Of a stretch of DNA of 64,000 nt, positions 17,490-26,895 are shown piece by piece. The notes beneath the pieces were generated by a model. It had not been told where the DNA came from. It was given only the letters and a program-made list of their open reading frames with translations, and did not search any database. The DNA is from Pseudarthrobacter sp. NS4. GTDB taxonomy: Bacteria; Actinomycetota; Actinomycetes; Actinomycetales; Micrococcaceae. Each line of letters opens with the position of its first letter. The first letter of the stretch is position 1. The DNA is taken from positions 744,001-808,000 of the forward strand of contig NZ_CP103288.1 of the NCBI RefSeq assembly GCF_024758005.1. Reading direction: 5' to 3'. A program made the position numbers and the translations under genes.

Positions 17490-18041
17490 TCATCCCTTGA
17501 TTCTACCCGCAAGGCGGATGTGGTTCCTGCTTGTCCCGCTGGCCGGATCGGCGGCTTCCGTGGATCCCGGCGGCCAGGAAGTGCTGCTGGAGGTGGCCGC
17601 AATGAGACCCATCATGGCTGCGTGGAGTTCGGTGACCTGCTCCCGGGTCAGCCCGAGCCGTTCCATCATTGTTCCCGGTACTCTAAGGGCCTCCTGCCGC
17701 AGCGCAGCTCCTTTCGGGGTAAGTGCGACGGCGAGGGCACGCTCGTTTCCGTCCGCCCGGCGTCGGGTGATGAAGCCGGCTGCTTCGAGGCGCCGGAGCA
17801 GCGGCGAGATTGTGGCCGGTTCCTGTGCCAGGGCCTCGCTGATGTTGCGCACTGTCCGGGGGCTGGATTCCCAGAGGCACAGCATCACGAGGTATTGCGG
17901 GTGGGTGAGGTTAAGCCTCTCCAGGACCGGCTTATAGGCACCAACCACACTGCGGGCCGCAACGGTCAGTGCGAAGCACAGCTGGTGTTCCAGGAGCAGG
18001 TCATCGTCCTGCGTGGTGTCCAGAGTGGTGTCCGTTGTCAC
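17490..18041 (-). CDS. OhrR-like MarR family transcriptional regulator
   Basis: 183 residues from GTG. Winged-helix MarR domain: LEHQLCFALTVAARSV, LNLTHPQYLVMLCLWE, then ISEALAQEPATISPLLRRLE as recognition region and FITRRRADGNER as wing. Cys22 in QLCFAL sits exactly where OhrR sensors carry the peroxide-reactive cysteine. One usual Tyr (xTYPQY) is His here. It heads an operon with the SSI-like lipoprotein, the glycosylase-family protein and the second SSI-like protein. No ohr gene is in the window. A 12-bp palindrome 15 bp upstream is a likely autoregulatory operator. Confidence 0.88.
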   Translation of the reverse strand: MTTDTTLDTTQDDDLLLEHQLCFALTVAARSVVGAYKPVLERLNLTHPQYLVMLCLWESSPRTVRNISEALAQEPATISPLLRRLEAAGFITRRRADGNERALAVALTPKGAALRQEALRVPGTMMERLGLTREQVTELHAAMMGLIAATSSSTSWPPGSTEAADPASGTSRNHIRLAGRIKG

Positions 18042-18055
18042 TGCGCCTCCAATTG

Positions 18056-18067
18056 TTAGTGCACTAA
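18056..18067. promoter_or_regulatory. candidate MarR/OhrR operator
   Basis: Perfect 12-bp palindrome TTAGTGCACTAA in the gap between the divergent MarR gene and the small protein at 18119. Position and symmetry fit a dimeric winged-helix regulator controlling both directions. Confidence 0.55.
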
Positions 18068-18118
18068 TGATTAGCGTACAGTCATCTCAGGAGCAGGATA
18101 AAGCGGAAGGAACCGTTC

Positions 18119-18361
18119 ATGGCCAAGGGGAACTCTCAGGACAAGGGCAACGCTTCGCAGCGGTTTATGCGGGCAACCGGCAAGCTGCGGGCCATCTTCG
18201 GTCCGGCCAACCGTTCCTCCCTCGTCCACGACATGACAGAGGAAAACCGCAGGCTGCTTGCCCAGCGCGAAGCTGAAAGCCGGCAGTGGGAGACCGTTAC
18301 GCGGCCCGACGGCAGCACCTACGTGCTGCCCAGGAACCCGGACGACAAGTCGCTGCGCTGA
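18119..18361 (+). CDS. small hypothetical protein, paralogous to 18550-18765
   Basis: 80 residues, hydrophilic, with GGAAGGA upstream of the ATG. Contains RFMRATGKLRAIFGPANRS (about 15-33), then a charged helix (EENRRLLAQREAESRQW) and a C-terminal RPDGSTYVLPR strand pair. The FM-x2-T-x2-LR-x2-FGPA-x-R block recurs in the next gene, which suggests a small family with duplicated members here. No recognised domain. Divergent from the OhrR-like gene, so possibly controlled by the same palindrome. Confidence 0.7.
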   Translation: MAKGNSQDKGNASQRFMRATGKLRAIFGPANRSSLVHDMTEENRRLLAQREAESRQWETVTRPDGSTYVLPRNPDDKSLR

Positions 18362-18549
18362 CCGGTTGACGGTTGCCCGCCGGACGCGTCCGTCCCGCCC
18401 TGTCCGCCCTGCCACCTCCGGGCGCCCTCACATCTGCCGCCGGCCCCGCAGCGGAGCCTTTTACTCCACCCCGGCGTAAAATAAGGGCACTGGCTCCGGC
18501 AGGAGGCAGCGGCACTTTCCCCCGGAATGCGGGAAGGGGGTGGAAAACA

Positions 18550-18765
18550 GTGGCACATGTCATCAGTGGATTTATGGGCCTCACGGACAGGCTCCGCTTC
18601 GTCTTTGGGCCTGCCGCCCGGCTGGACGCCGATACGCCGGTGGTGCACAAACACGATGAGTTTGAACAGGCCTCGGAAGAAGAACTTTCGCACTTCCTGG
18701 TTGAAACGGATTCATCCGGCCATCACTACGCTGTCCGCCGGGAAGACCTGGAGCGGGAAGCTTAA
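18550..18765 (+). CDS. small hypothetical protein, paralogous to 18119-18361
   Basis: 71 residues from GTG 18550, preceded by a GGGAAGGGGG-type ribosome-binding site; ATG 18574 is an alternative. GFMGLTDRLRFVFGPAARLD aligns with the corresponding block of the previous gene, followed by an acidic helix (DEFEQASEEELSHFLVE) and SSGHHYAVRRE. Function unknown. The frame upstream to 18373 reads low-complexity residues and is not convincing. Ends at a perfect bidirectional terminator. Confidence 0.65.
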   Translation: MAHVISGFMGLTDRLRFVFGPAARLDADTPVVHKHDEFEQASEEELSHFLVETDSSGHHYAVRREDLEREA

Positions 18766-18796
18766 ACCGTTAGCTGGAATTCCGCGTCAGCCAACT

Positions 18797-18843
18797 AAAA
18801 AGCCGGGGCGTGTTCCGAAGTTCGGAACACGCCCCGGCTTTTT
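18797..18843. terminator. bidirectional terminator
   Basis: Perfect inverted repeat (AAAAAGCCGGGGCGTGTTCC and its complement, 3-nt loop GTT) flanked by A5 and T5, between convergent small-protein and lysC genes. Confidence 0.95.
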
Positions 18844-18864
18844 GCCGCTTGTGGTTCTGTGGGA

Positions 18865-20223
18865 TTAGCGGCCGGTGCCGCCGTAGACCGTTGCCTCGTT
18901 GTCGCTGTCCAGCTCGAAGGCCTTGTGGATCACTCGAACCGCTTCATCGAGCAGGTCTGCGTGGGTTACCACCGAGATGCGGATCTCCGAAGTGGAGATC
19001 ATGTTGATGTTGATGCCGGCGCCGGACAGCGCTTTGAAGAATGTTGCCGAAACACCGGGGTGCGAGCGCATGCCCGCGCCAATCAGGGAGAGCTTGCCGA
19101 TCTGTTCGTTGTACTCGATGCTCTCGAACCCGATCTGGTCCTGCGCTGCGTGCAGGGCGGCCAGGGCGTCGGCACCTTCGACGATGGGCAGCGTGAACGA
19201 GATATCTGTTCGGCCGGTGCCGTGGGTGGATACGTTCTGCACGATCATGTCGATGTTTGAGTGGGCATCAGCAATGACCTGGAAGATTGCAGCCGCTTTG
19301 CCGGGAATGTCCGGAACGCCGACAACTGTGACCTTGGCTTCGGAACGGTCGTGTGCAACGCCGGAGATGATTGGCTGCTCCAAGGCAACTCCCTCTTGTG
19401 TGGTGATCTTGTCTTCGGCGCTGGGGATGACCCAGGTGCCTTCATGCTGGCTGAATGAGGATCGGACGTGCAGCGGCACGCCGAACCTGCGGGCATACTC
19501 GACGCACCGCAGGTGCAGGATCTTGGCGCCGGAAGCTGCAAGCTCGAGCATTTCCTCGCTGGAAATGGTCCCAATCTTTTGGGCAGAGGGGACAACGCGG
19601 GGATCGGCCGTGTAAATGCCGTCCACATCCGTGTAGATTTCGCAGACGTCGGCTTCCAGTGCGGCAGCCAACGCAACAGCGGTGGTGTCCGAACCGCCGC
19701 GGCCCAGGGTGGTGATCTCGTTGGTGGACCGGCTCATGCCCTGGAACCCGGCAACAATGGCGATGTTTCCCTTGTCGAGGGCGGTACGGATCCGGTGCGG
19801 GTCGACGTCGATGATCCGCGCCTTACCGTGGATGCCGTCGGTGATCATGCCGGCCTGGGAACCGGTAAAGGACTGGGCGGAGGCGCCCAGCTTGTTGATG
19901 GCCATGGCCAGCAGCGCCATGGAGATGCGTTCGCCGGCGGACAGCAGCATGTCCATTTCACGGGCGGGGGCAGAATCGGTCACCTGTGCGGCAAGGTCCA
20001 GGAGTTCATCGGTGGTGTCGCCCATGGCGGACACCACAACCACCACCTCGTTGCCGGCTTCCTGCGCGTCAACCACTCGCTTGGCAACCCGCTTAATGCC
20101 GTCAGCGTCCGCCACGGAGGATCCACCGAACTTCTGCACGATGAGCTGTTTAGTCACCGCACGGCCGGTGGGCAGCACCGTGGGCTGCGTTGCGTTGTGC
20201 ACTTCGGTAGTGGGCGTACTCAT
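18865..20223 (-). CDS. lysC: aspartate kinase
   Basis: Phosphorylates aspartate, the first step to lysine, methionine, threonine and the cell-wall diamino acid. 452 residues; the kinase N-terminus [22 protein letters not shown] begins near residue 26, after an unusual extension of about 24 residues. [29 protein letters not shown] forms the active site. Two C-terminal ACT domains ([15 protein letters not shown] and [15 protein letters not shown] ... [14 protein letters not shown]) fit feedback control by lysine and threonine, as in Corynebacterium. A shorter start at the VTKQL codon (near 20157) is possible. asd is not adjacent. Confidence 0.96.
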   Translation of the reverse strand: MSTPTTEVHNATQPTVLPTGRAVTKQLIVQKFGGSSVADADGIKRVAKRVVDAQEAGNEVVVVVSAMGDTTDELLDLAAQVTDSAPAREMDMLLSAGERISMALLAMAINKLGASAQSFTGSQAGMITDGIHGKARIIDVDPHRIRTALDKGNIAIVAGFQGMSRSTNEITTLGRGGSDTTAVALAAALEADVCEIYTDVDGIYTADPRVVPSAQKIGTISSEEMLELAASGAKILHLRCVEYARRFGVPLHVRSSFSQHEGTWVIPSAEDKITTQEGVALEQPIISGVAHDRSEAKVTVVGVPDIPGKAAAIFQVIADAHSNIDMIVQNVSTHGTGRTDISFTLPIVEGADALAALHAAQDQIGFESIEYNEQIGKLSLIGAGMRSHPGVSATFFKALSGAGININMISTSEIRISVVTHADLLDEAVRVIHKAFELDSDNEATVYGGTGR

Positions 20224-20434
20224 GCGCGTACCTTCACTGGATCAATTGGAGTTCTGGAGGCCAGGCAGCCTGACGCCAGGACGGCGCGACTTCCTCCGAC
20301 AGTTTATCGCCGCCCCCGCTGTGGTGTTGAATTGTGACCGAATCTCAGCCCATAAGGGGAGGAGCGGGGAAGGACGGCAGGCGTACGCTCAAGGGGTCAA
20401 TGCATGGAAACTCTGGGGGACAGGTGTGCGATAA

Positions 20435-21400
20435 ATGGCAATGATGCCGGAAACTTCGGAAGGGCCGGATGGGCAGGGACCCGACGGCGGGATAACGGCC
20501 ACGGGGGTCAGCCGCAGCTTCGGCGCGGTGCACGCCGTCGAGCACATGGACTTCCATGCCCCGGCCGGCAAGGTCACGGCCCTGATCGGGCCCAACGGCG
20601 CAGGCAAGACGACGCTCCTGCTGATGCTGGCATCGCTGCTCGCCCCGGATGAGGGCACCATCAGCGTAGGCGGGCTTGATCCCAACACGCACCGGGTCGA
20701 GGTCCGCAGCCGGCTCGGCTGGATGCCTGACACCCTGGGCGTTTGGGAGTCGTTGACCGCACGCGAAATCCTCACCCAAATTGCCCGCTTCTACCGGCTC
20801 CCCGCTTCCCGCATTGGGCAGCGGGTCGCCGAGATGCTTCAACAGGTCCGGTTGGACGACCTGGCCGACCAGCCCGCCCGGGTATTGTCCCGCGGGCAGC
20901 AGCAACGGCTCAGCCTTGCACGGGCGCTGATCCACGATCCCTCTGTCCTGCTCCTTGACGAGCCTGCATCGGGGCTGGACCCGGGCTCGCGGGTTGAGCT
21001 GCGGATCATGCTGAGGCAGCTTGCCGCCGAGGGCAAAGCGGTAGTGGTTTCCTCTCACGTCTTGAGTGAGCTCGATGAAATCGCGGACGGCGCCGTCTTT
21101 GTGAACAAAGGACGAACTGTCCGGCAGCAGACCACTGAGGAGGCCGCCGCCGCCGGCCGCCGGTACGCCATCTACGCATCGGACATCTCCGCGCTCGCCG
21201 GCAAACTCACTGAGCTGGAACTGGTGTTCCGGCGGGAGGACGGGCGCCGCCCGGGGGTAAGCCTCATGCTTCGGACCGAAGGCGACGCGGAAAGGCTCCT
21301 GCGGGACCTGGTGCTTGCCGGCGTCGGAATCAACTCCTTTGCTCCTGCCTCCGGAGCCCTTGAAGAGACGTACATGAACCTCGAGGGGGACCGGCAATGA
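20435..21400 (+). CDS. ABC transporter ATP-binding protein
   Basis: 321 residues. Walker A GPNGAGKTTLL (about 49-59), signature LSRGQQQRLSLARAL, Walker B SVLLLDEPASGLD and H-loop VVSSHVLSEL are intact, so the ATPase should be active. The C-terminal 90 residues (RYAIYASDISALAGKL...) form the small accessory domain seen in CcmA/NatA-type exporters. Its stop overlaps the permease start by 4 bp. Together they form a two-gene exporter. Substrate unknown. Confidence 0.93.
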   Translation: MAMMPETSEGPDGQGPDGGITATGVSRSFGAVHAVEHMDFHAPAGKVTALIGPNGAGKTTLLLMLASLLAPDEGTISVGGLDPNTHRVEVRSRLGWMPDTLGVWESLTAREILTQIARFYRLPASRIGQRVAEMLQQVRLDDLADQPARVLSRGQQQRLSLARALIHDPSVLLLDEPASGLDPGSRVELRIMLRQLAAEGKAVVVSSHVLSELDEIADGAVFVNKGRTVRQQTTEEAAAAGRRYAIYASDISALAGKLTELELVFRREDGRRPGVSLMLRTEGDAERLLRDLVLAGVGINSFAPASGALEETYMNLEGDRQ

Positions 21401-22530
21401 GCCATCAGACAGACAACCGGCAGGAAACCGCCCGCTCCGGCCAGGCGGGAGCCTACTTCGCCGGCATCGGCCATGTGATGGCCCTGGAACTGAAACAGCG
21501 GCTGCGTTCGCGTGGCTGGTACATCATGCTGGCCATCTGGTTCGTCCTGACGGCCTTGGTCACCTGGCTGACATGGGCGAGCTGGAACGCCTCACAGGCT
21601 GCCCAACGTGCCTACGAAGGCTACGTTCCTCCCGGAGCCACCGGACCGGGCTCCATGATTTTCGAAGTGGTGCTTGCGTTCGTCCTGTTGTTCGCATTGT
21701 TGGTGGCACCTGCTCTCTCGGCCAATGCCGTGAACGGCGACCGTGCGGGCGGAACACTGGCGATACTCCAGGTGACCCTGCTGGAACCCGGCCAGATCCT
21801 GTTGGGAAAGTTCTTTGCCGCCTGGCTGGCAGCCCTGGCATTTCTCGCGGCGAGCACACCGTTCCTGGTCATCGGGGTGGCACTCGGCGGACTGACACCG
21901 GGCCACGTGCTGGTGTCACTGGTGATGCTTGCCGTGGAAGTGGGCGTCGTGTGCGCTTTGGGTGTGGGGATATCCGCGCTCGCCGGCCGGCCGTTGTTTT
22001 CCATCGTGGTGACCTACCTGGCGGTGGCCGGCCTGGTTTTTGGAACGTTGATTTCCTTCGGTCTCGGCACAGGGCTGACGCAGGGAACGGTCATGGCCAA
22101 CAATCCGCAGTACCGTGAATACGCACCATTGCAGTCCGGACGCCTGGAACCGACGTACACCTGCTCGGGACCGCTCCGCGAACAACCGGCCGTCCACACC
22201 GAGCGCGTGGCGTGGACGCTGGGAATGAACCCCTTTGTTGTGGTGGCGGACGCCATTCCCTACCCGGACCGCACAACCCAGCAGGGTTCTTCGTCCGTGG
22301 GGGCCATCGAGGGCATCAGCCAGGCAGCACGCCAGGCCATGGCGGGTCCGGAAGGCACCGTCCCCTGTGCGAACGGCACGGTGCAGCCCACCTACCTTGC
22401 GCAGAAAACACCTTTGTGGCCCCTCGGCCTTGGCCTTCAGCTCTTGTTGTCCGGGCTCCTGCTGTGGCTGGGCTGGCGTGTTCTCAGGACGCCTGCGCAC
22501 CGCCTTGCCCTGGGCACGCGTATCGCCTAG
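21397..22530 (+). CDS. ABC transporter permease (ABC-2 type)
   Basis: 377 residues, about six hydrophobic segments starting with WYIMLAIWFVLTALVTWLTW (about 35-54), then MIFEVVLAFVLLFALLVAPAL, LGGLTPGHVLVSLVMLAVEV, and a C-terminal PLGLGLQLLLSGLLLWLGWRV. The large loop between about residues 225 and 330 is extracellular or poorly conserved and contains Cys residues (TYTCSG, VPCANG). NGDRAGGTLAILQVTLLEPGQI is typical of ABC-2 exporters. Translationally coupled to the ATPase upstream. Confidence 0.9.
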   Translation: MSHQTDNRQETARSGQAGAYFAGIGHVMALELKQRLRSRGWYIMLAIWFVLTALVTWLTWASWNASQAAQRAYEGYVPPGATGPGSMIFEVVLAFVLLFALLVAPALSANAVNGDRAGGTLAILQVTLLEPGQILLGKFFAAWLAALAFLAASTPFLVIGVALGGLTPGHVLVSLVMLAVEVGVVCALGVGISALAGRPLFSIVVTYLAVAGLVFGTLISFGLGTGLTQGTVMANNPQYREYAPLQSGRLEPTYTCSGPLREQPAVHTERVAWTLGMNPFVVVADAIPYPDRTTQQGSSSVGAIEGISQAARQAMAGPEGTVPCANGTVQPTYLAQKTPLWPLGLGLQLLLSGLLLWLGWRVLRTPAHRLALGTRIA

Positions 22531-22553
22531 CGGGGCCGAACCTGGCCGGCGGG

Positions 22554-23153
22554 TCAGGTCAGCGCGTTCCGCCTGCCTTCGAATGCACGTCCCAGGGTGA
22601 CCTCGTCCGCGTATTCAAGGTCGCCGCCCACCGGGAGGCCGGACGCGAGCCTGGTCACGGTGATGCCGATGGTCTTGAGCATGCGGGCGAGGTAAGTTGC
22701 CGTCGCCTCGCCCTCAAGGTTGGGATCGGTGGCGATGATGACTTCCTGGATGGCGCCGTCGTTAAGGCGCGTCAACAGTTCCCGGATCCGGAGTTGTTCG
22801 GGGCCAATGCCGGCGATCGGATTGATAGCCCCGCCCAACACGTGGTACCGGCCGCGGAACGAGCGTGTGCGCTCCACGGCCAGGACATCCTTGGACTCTT
22901 CCACCACACAAATGACGGCGGGGTCGCGGCGGGGATCGCGGCAGATATTGCAGAGTTCCTGTTCCGTCACGTTGCCGCAGACCGTGCAAAACTTCACCCG
23001 GTCCTTGACGCTAGTGATGGCGTCCACCAGCCGTTTCATGTCCTGCGGATCTGCTTCGAGGATATGGAATGCCAGCCGCTGTGCGGACTTGGGTCCCACG
23101 CCGGGAAGGCGTCCGAGCTCGTCTATCAGCTCCTGGACAGCACCTTCGTACAC
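22554..23153 (-). CDS. recR: recombination protein RecR
   Basis: 199 residues, the normal length. N-terminal helix-hairpin-helix [21 protein letters not shown] (RecO/RecF-path DNA binding), a C4 zinc finger [16 protein letters not shown] (about 58-73), and a Toprim domain ([14 protein letters not shown] ... [19 protein letters not shown]). It promotes RecA loading on gapped DNA with RecF and RecO. It sits 84 bp downstream of dnaX on the same strand; the ybaB gene that separates them in many bacteria is absent here. Confidence 0.97.
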   Translation of the reverse strand: MYEGAVQELIDELGRLPGVGPKSAQRLAFHILEADPQDMKRLVDAITSVKDRVKFCTVCGNVTEQELCNICRDPRRDPAVICVVEESKDVLAVERTRSFRGRYHVLGGAINPIAGIGPEQLRIRELLTRLNDGAIQEVIIATDPNLEGEATATYLARMLKTIGITVTRLASGLPVGGDLEYADEVTLGRAFEGRRNALT

Positions 23154-23237
23154 GTTTTCCTCTTTAGCTTGATGTGGACAGCGGGTAAAGCAAAAGCTTG
23201 CGGAACAGTAACGCCCGCTTCAGGACGGTCAGGCCCG

Positions 23238-26200
23238 TCAGTATCGGGGCGGAATGGGACTTCCGTCAGGGGAACGCTCCTCAATCAGCTTTCCGCCCAG
23301 AATACGCTCCACGGCCGCCCGGCCGAACACTCCGGACTCCTCGATGGTCTCGTCATCAGCGCTCGGAATGTCCTGGACGTAGGTGGCGGCTGCCGCAACC
23401 GCCCGGGCAGGTGCCTTGGCACGCCCGGCCTCGGCTTCAGGGCTGTTCGACAGCCGCTGGTAGAGGCTTTGCCGGGTTTCTCCCGTCCCGGCCGCAGGGG
23501 CCACGGCCGGAGAAGGCGCACTGCTCCTGGAAATCGTGGGAGCCGGAGATGCGGCAGGGGCCGGCCGGGACGGAGCAGCCGCGGCGGGACCGGCAGTGGG
23601 CACAGCCGAAGCCATGGCGTACTCGGGTGCCCTGACGGGCTTACTTTCCGACGAGCCCGTCAGCGGGTAGGACTGCATCGGAGATGACGGCGCTGGGGTG
23701 GTCGCCCAGGATGACATCGACTGTGACCGGTCCGCATCGGTGGGGGCAGGGGCTGAAGCAAGGCCCCAGTCGGGCTCTGTGGGCGTCCCCGGCGTCGTCA
23801 CCGGGATGGACGGCGGGACCTGGGCCGTGGCGGGCTCGTAACGGGGCGTTGGGACGCTCCCGCTTTCCTCCTCCGGGGTAGTGGCGGGAGGTGTCCTGCC
23901 TATGTTGCTCTCGTTTCCAACCACCCAGACACCCGGGGCCTGCTCGACGGCGCGGGTCCAGGGATCGTGGACAGCATCAGGTGCCGCGGGACGCTTGGGC
24001 TCGACCGCTCCGGACGTGGTGCCGGTTTCCTGTTGGCTGCCCGCACTGACAGGGTTCCGGGCTGAGGCTTCAGCAGACGTGGATTTGCTCCCCGCTTGCG
24101 CGGAAGGCTGCCAATCCAAGGGCGGTTCCTCATCCAGCGGGGGAGCGTCTTCGTCCCGCGGCGGACCCCAGTCATCGTCTGAGTAGGAGTAGTCACCGGC
24201 CAGTGCGGTGTAAGGGTCTGCACCAGTGGCCGCAGGCGCCGCACTCTGAGGCTGCTGAGTGGAACCTGCAGCCGGCCGCCCAGGTGCTTCCTGTGGCGGG
24301 CGGGCGGGGACCGACGTCTCGTGATCGGCGTGCGCGTGACCGGTACCGGCTGCGGCGGCACCTCCAGCGCCCGCCACCGCGCTGCTTCCTGATCCGCTCC
24401 CCTTACGGGTGGCTGCGGGCCGGGGTCCTTCCGGGCCGGGACCGGCTGCCGAGTGTGGGGGTGCGGGCGAAACAGAAGCTGTCGGCGCGGCCGAAGCAGG
24501 AGCCGTGCGTGCGGATGCGGGGGCCGTCTCGGCAACGGTGGAGGGGGCTGGGGCAGCCGTGGGTGCGGCAGAGGCTGACGGGGCAGGCGCGGGTGCCAGG
24601 CCCCAGGCGACGTCAGCTGAAGTGGCCGGAGCTGCTTGGCTGGTTAGTGCTTTTGGGTTTGGCTCAGAGCTCGCCTGGCCGGAGCCACCAGCCACCGCAT
24701 GGATCTGGCAGTCAATGCCCACCGTCTTATGAATAGCCTGGCGCAGGTTTTCTGAGTGGTCGGCACGGCCAAAGGCGCCCGCTAGTCCGGTTGTTGTGAA
24801 TGAAAGAGTGAGCACGGTTCCGTCGAAGGCACTCACTTGGGCATTGGGTTCCACGAGTGCCCATGTGCTGCGCTTGATCTTGGACAGCGTCTGCAGTACG
24901 TCCGGCCAGGCCCGGCGCAGGACTTCGACGTCACCCATGGCTGCGGGAGCAACGGGCTGCGCGGCGGCGGCGCCGGCGTTGGTGGCGGGGAGGGCAGCCG
25001 CGGCACCCTCTGTCCGGGCAGGAGCCAGTGCAGCCGGAGGAGCAGCAGGTGCATGATCGGAGCGTTCCGGGGCGGGGCGTGCCGGAGCAGGGCGTTCAGC
25101 CGGCGGCCGGACGGCCGACTTTTCTTCCACCGGCCAGTCGCTGGTGCTCACGCGGGGAGCAGTCAGAGGTTCCCGGCCGGCGGCAGCCGTAGCTGCATCG
25201 CCAGCGGGTCCGGGGACATCCCGGCCTGCTGCCGGGTGTGCCGGTCCGGCCATGACCGGTTGGGGTGAATCGTCGCCCGGCGACAGCGGCGGTACCGGAA
25301 GCCCGGGAGGTTCCGGCTGGGTCGGGCGCGCTTCGGGGGACTGCGCCGACCTGGTGTTGGCCCCGGCCCCCACTACTGGTGGCGCCGGCACGGACTGCGC
25401 GGCTGCCTGGGGCTGCATCGCCACAGTTGCAGCAGCTGCCGCCGCCGGCTGCGAAACGGGGGAGCCCCCACCGGATGCGGTGGCTGCGGCGCCGGCCGCA
25501 CCCGGGCCAGCGGGAGCACCGACGTCGTTCCCGGCGTAGTTGAGGCGCCGTTCCACCCGGTCAATCCTCGCCGCCATGCCGCGTTCGTTCTGCTCTGAAC
25601 TGGGGAGCAGGATCCGGGCGCACAGCAGCTCAAGGTGCAGCCGCGGGGACGTGGCGCCTGTCATCTCGGTCAGCGCCGTATTGGTGACGTCAGCAGCCCG
25701 CGACAGTTCGGCGGCGCCCAGGTTGTGGGCCTGGTTCTGCAGCCTGGCGATCTGGTCCGCGGGCATTCCCCGCAGGATGGCCTGGGCGCTCTCCGGCATG
25801 GCCTGCACGATAATCAGGTCGCGGAACCGCTCCAGCAGGTCCTCCACGAACCGCCGGGGGTCATGGCCGGTCTGGATGACGCGGTCCACGGCCCGGAACA
25901 CAGTGGCGGCGTCGGACGCGGCAACGGCCTCCACCACATCGTCCAGGAGCGAAGCGTGGGTGTAGCCGAGCAAGGCGACGGCGAGTTCGTAATCGAGGCC
26001 GTTGGGACCGGCGCCAGCCATCAGCTGGTCCAGGACGGACAGCGAGTCGCGGACGGACCCGCCACCGGCTCGGATGACCAGCGACAGGACCCCAGGTGCA
26101 ACCGGAACGTTTTCCTGGTTGCACAGGAGTTCCAGGTAGGCCATCAGCGGCTCGGGCGGCACCAGGCGGAAGGGGTAATGGTGCGTGCGGGAGCGGATGG

Positions 26201-26702
26201 TCCCGATAACCTTGTCCGGCTCGGTGGTGGCAAAGATGAACTTGATGTGTTCCGGCGGTTCTTCAACAATCTTCAACAGGGCGTTGAACCCGGCCGAGGT
26301 GACCATGTGGGCCTCGTCAATGATGAAGATTTTGTAGCGGTCCCGGACCGGGGCGTAGGTGGCCCGCTCCCGGAGGTCCCGCGCGTCGTCCACGCCGCCG
26401 TGGCTCGCGGCGTCGATCTCGATAACGTCGAGTGATCCCGAGCCGCCGCGGGCCAGTTCCAAACAGCTGGGGCAGGTGCCGCAGGGGGTGTCGGTAGGGC
26501 CTTTGGCGCAGTTCAGGCAGCGCGCCAGGATGCGGGCGGAGGTGGTTTTTCCGCAGCCCCTGGGACCGGAAAAGAGGTATGCGTGGTTGACCCGGTTTTT
26601 CCGTAGCGCCGTCATCAGCGGCTCGGTGACATGCTCCTGACCGATAACGTCAGCGAACGAGTCGGGACGGTATCTGCGGTAGAGGGCGGTAGTAACTGTC
26701 AC
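23238..26702 (-). CDS. dnaX: DNA polymerase III subunit gamma/tau
   Basis: About 1,154 residues from GTG 26702 (VTVTTALYRRYRPDSFADV), much longer than the 643 residues of E. coli. Clamp-loader AAA+ domain: Walker A FSGPRGCGKTTSAR (about residue 43), four-Cys zinc site around CLNCAKGPTDTPCGTC, Walker B IFIIDEAHM, sensor TEPDKVIGTIRSRTHH. The conserved N-terminal about 370 residues are followed by a very long Ala/Pro-rich low-complexity region. One folded domain is embedded near residue 620 (VLRRAWPDVLQTLSKIKRST), and a conserved tail (IEESGVFGRAAVERILGGKL) closes the protein. The SRP RNA gene lies just upstream, recR downstream. Confidence 0.96.
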   Translation of the reverse strand: MTVTTALYRRYRPDSFADVIGQEHVTEPLMTALRKNRVNHAYLFSGPRGCGKTTSARILARCLNCAKGPTDTPCGTCPSCLELARGGSGSLDVIEIDAASHGGVDDARDLRERATYAPVRDRYKIFIIDEAHMVTSAGFNALLKIVEEPPEHIKFIFATTEPDKVIGTIRSRTHHYPFRLVPPEPLMAYLELLCNQENVPVAPGVLSLVIRAGGGSVRDSLSVLDQLMAGAGPNGLDYELAVALLGYTHASLLDDVVEAVAASDAATVFRAVDRVIQTGHDPRRFVEDLLERFRDLIIVQAMPESAQAILRGMPADQIARLQNQAHNLGAAELSRAADVTNTALTEMTGATSPRLHLELLCARILLPSSEQNERGMAARIDRVERRLNYAGNDVGAPAGPGAAGAAATASGGGSPVSQPAAAAAATVAMQPQAAAQSVPAPPVVGAGANTRSAQSPEARPTQPEPPGLPVPPLSPGDDSPQPVMAGPAHPAAGRDVPGPAGDAATAAAGREPLTAPRVSTSDWPVEEKSAVRPPAERPAPARPAPERSDHAPAAPPAALAPARTEGAAAALPATNAGAAAAQPVAPAAMGDVEVLRRAWPDVLQTLSKIKRSTWALVEPNAQVSAFDGTVLTLSFTTTGLAGAFGRADHSENLRQAIHKTVGIDCQIHAVAGGSGQASSEPNPKALTSQAAPATSADVAWGLAPAPAPSASAAPTAAPAPSTVAETAPASARTAPASAAPTASVSPAPPHSAAGPGPEGPRPAATRKGSGSGSSAVAGAGGAAAAGTGHAHADHETSVPARPPQEAPGRPAAGSTQQPQSAAPAATGADPYTALAGDYSYSDDDWGPPRDEDAPPLDEEPPLDWQPSAQAGSKSTSAEASARNPVSAGSQQETGTTSGAVEPKRPAAPDAVHDPWTRAVEQAPGVWVVGNESNIGRTPPATTPEEESGSVPTPRYEPATAQVPPSIPVTTPGTPTEPDWGLASAPAPTDADRSQSMSSWATTPAPSSPMQSYPLTGSSESKPVRAPEYAMASAVPTAGPAAAAPSRPAPAASPAPTISRSSAPSPAVAPAAGTGETRQSLYQRLSNSPEAEAGRAKAPARAVAAAATYVQDIPSADDETIEESGVFGRAAVERILGGKLIEERSPDGSPIPPRY

Positions 26703-26756
26703 AGAGAAAACCCTACCAATCCGGGCTGACATCCTGCCGCCCTGTGGGGGAATAGT

Positions 26757-26850
26757 AAAGACCCCCCATGCACCCGCCAGAGCCCGCCTACCCTTGCTAC
26801 CTTCCGGTCCTGGGGGAGTTCAACAGGATGACGCCACATGAGGGGCCGTC
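26757..26850 (-). ncRNA. ffs: bacterial small SRP RNA (4.5S)
   Basis: On the minus strand the hallmark CAGGACCGGAAGGTAGCAAG (SRP54-binding loop) is present. The 5' end GGCCCCTCATG (26847-26837) pairs with 3' CATGGGGGGTC (26770-26760), closing one long hairpin of about 90 nt as in the small SRP RNA. It forms the signal-recognition particle with Ffh. Position just upstream of dnaX is typical of actinobacteria. Ends are approximate. Confidence 0.93.
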
Positions 26851-26895
26851 AGACACTTTACCCGAACATCCCGCCCGACTCGAATCCGCCGTTCC

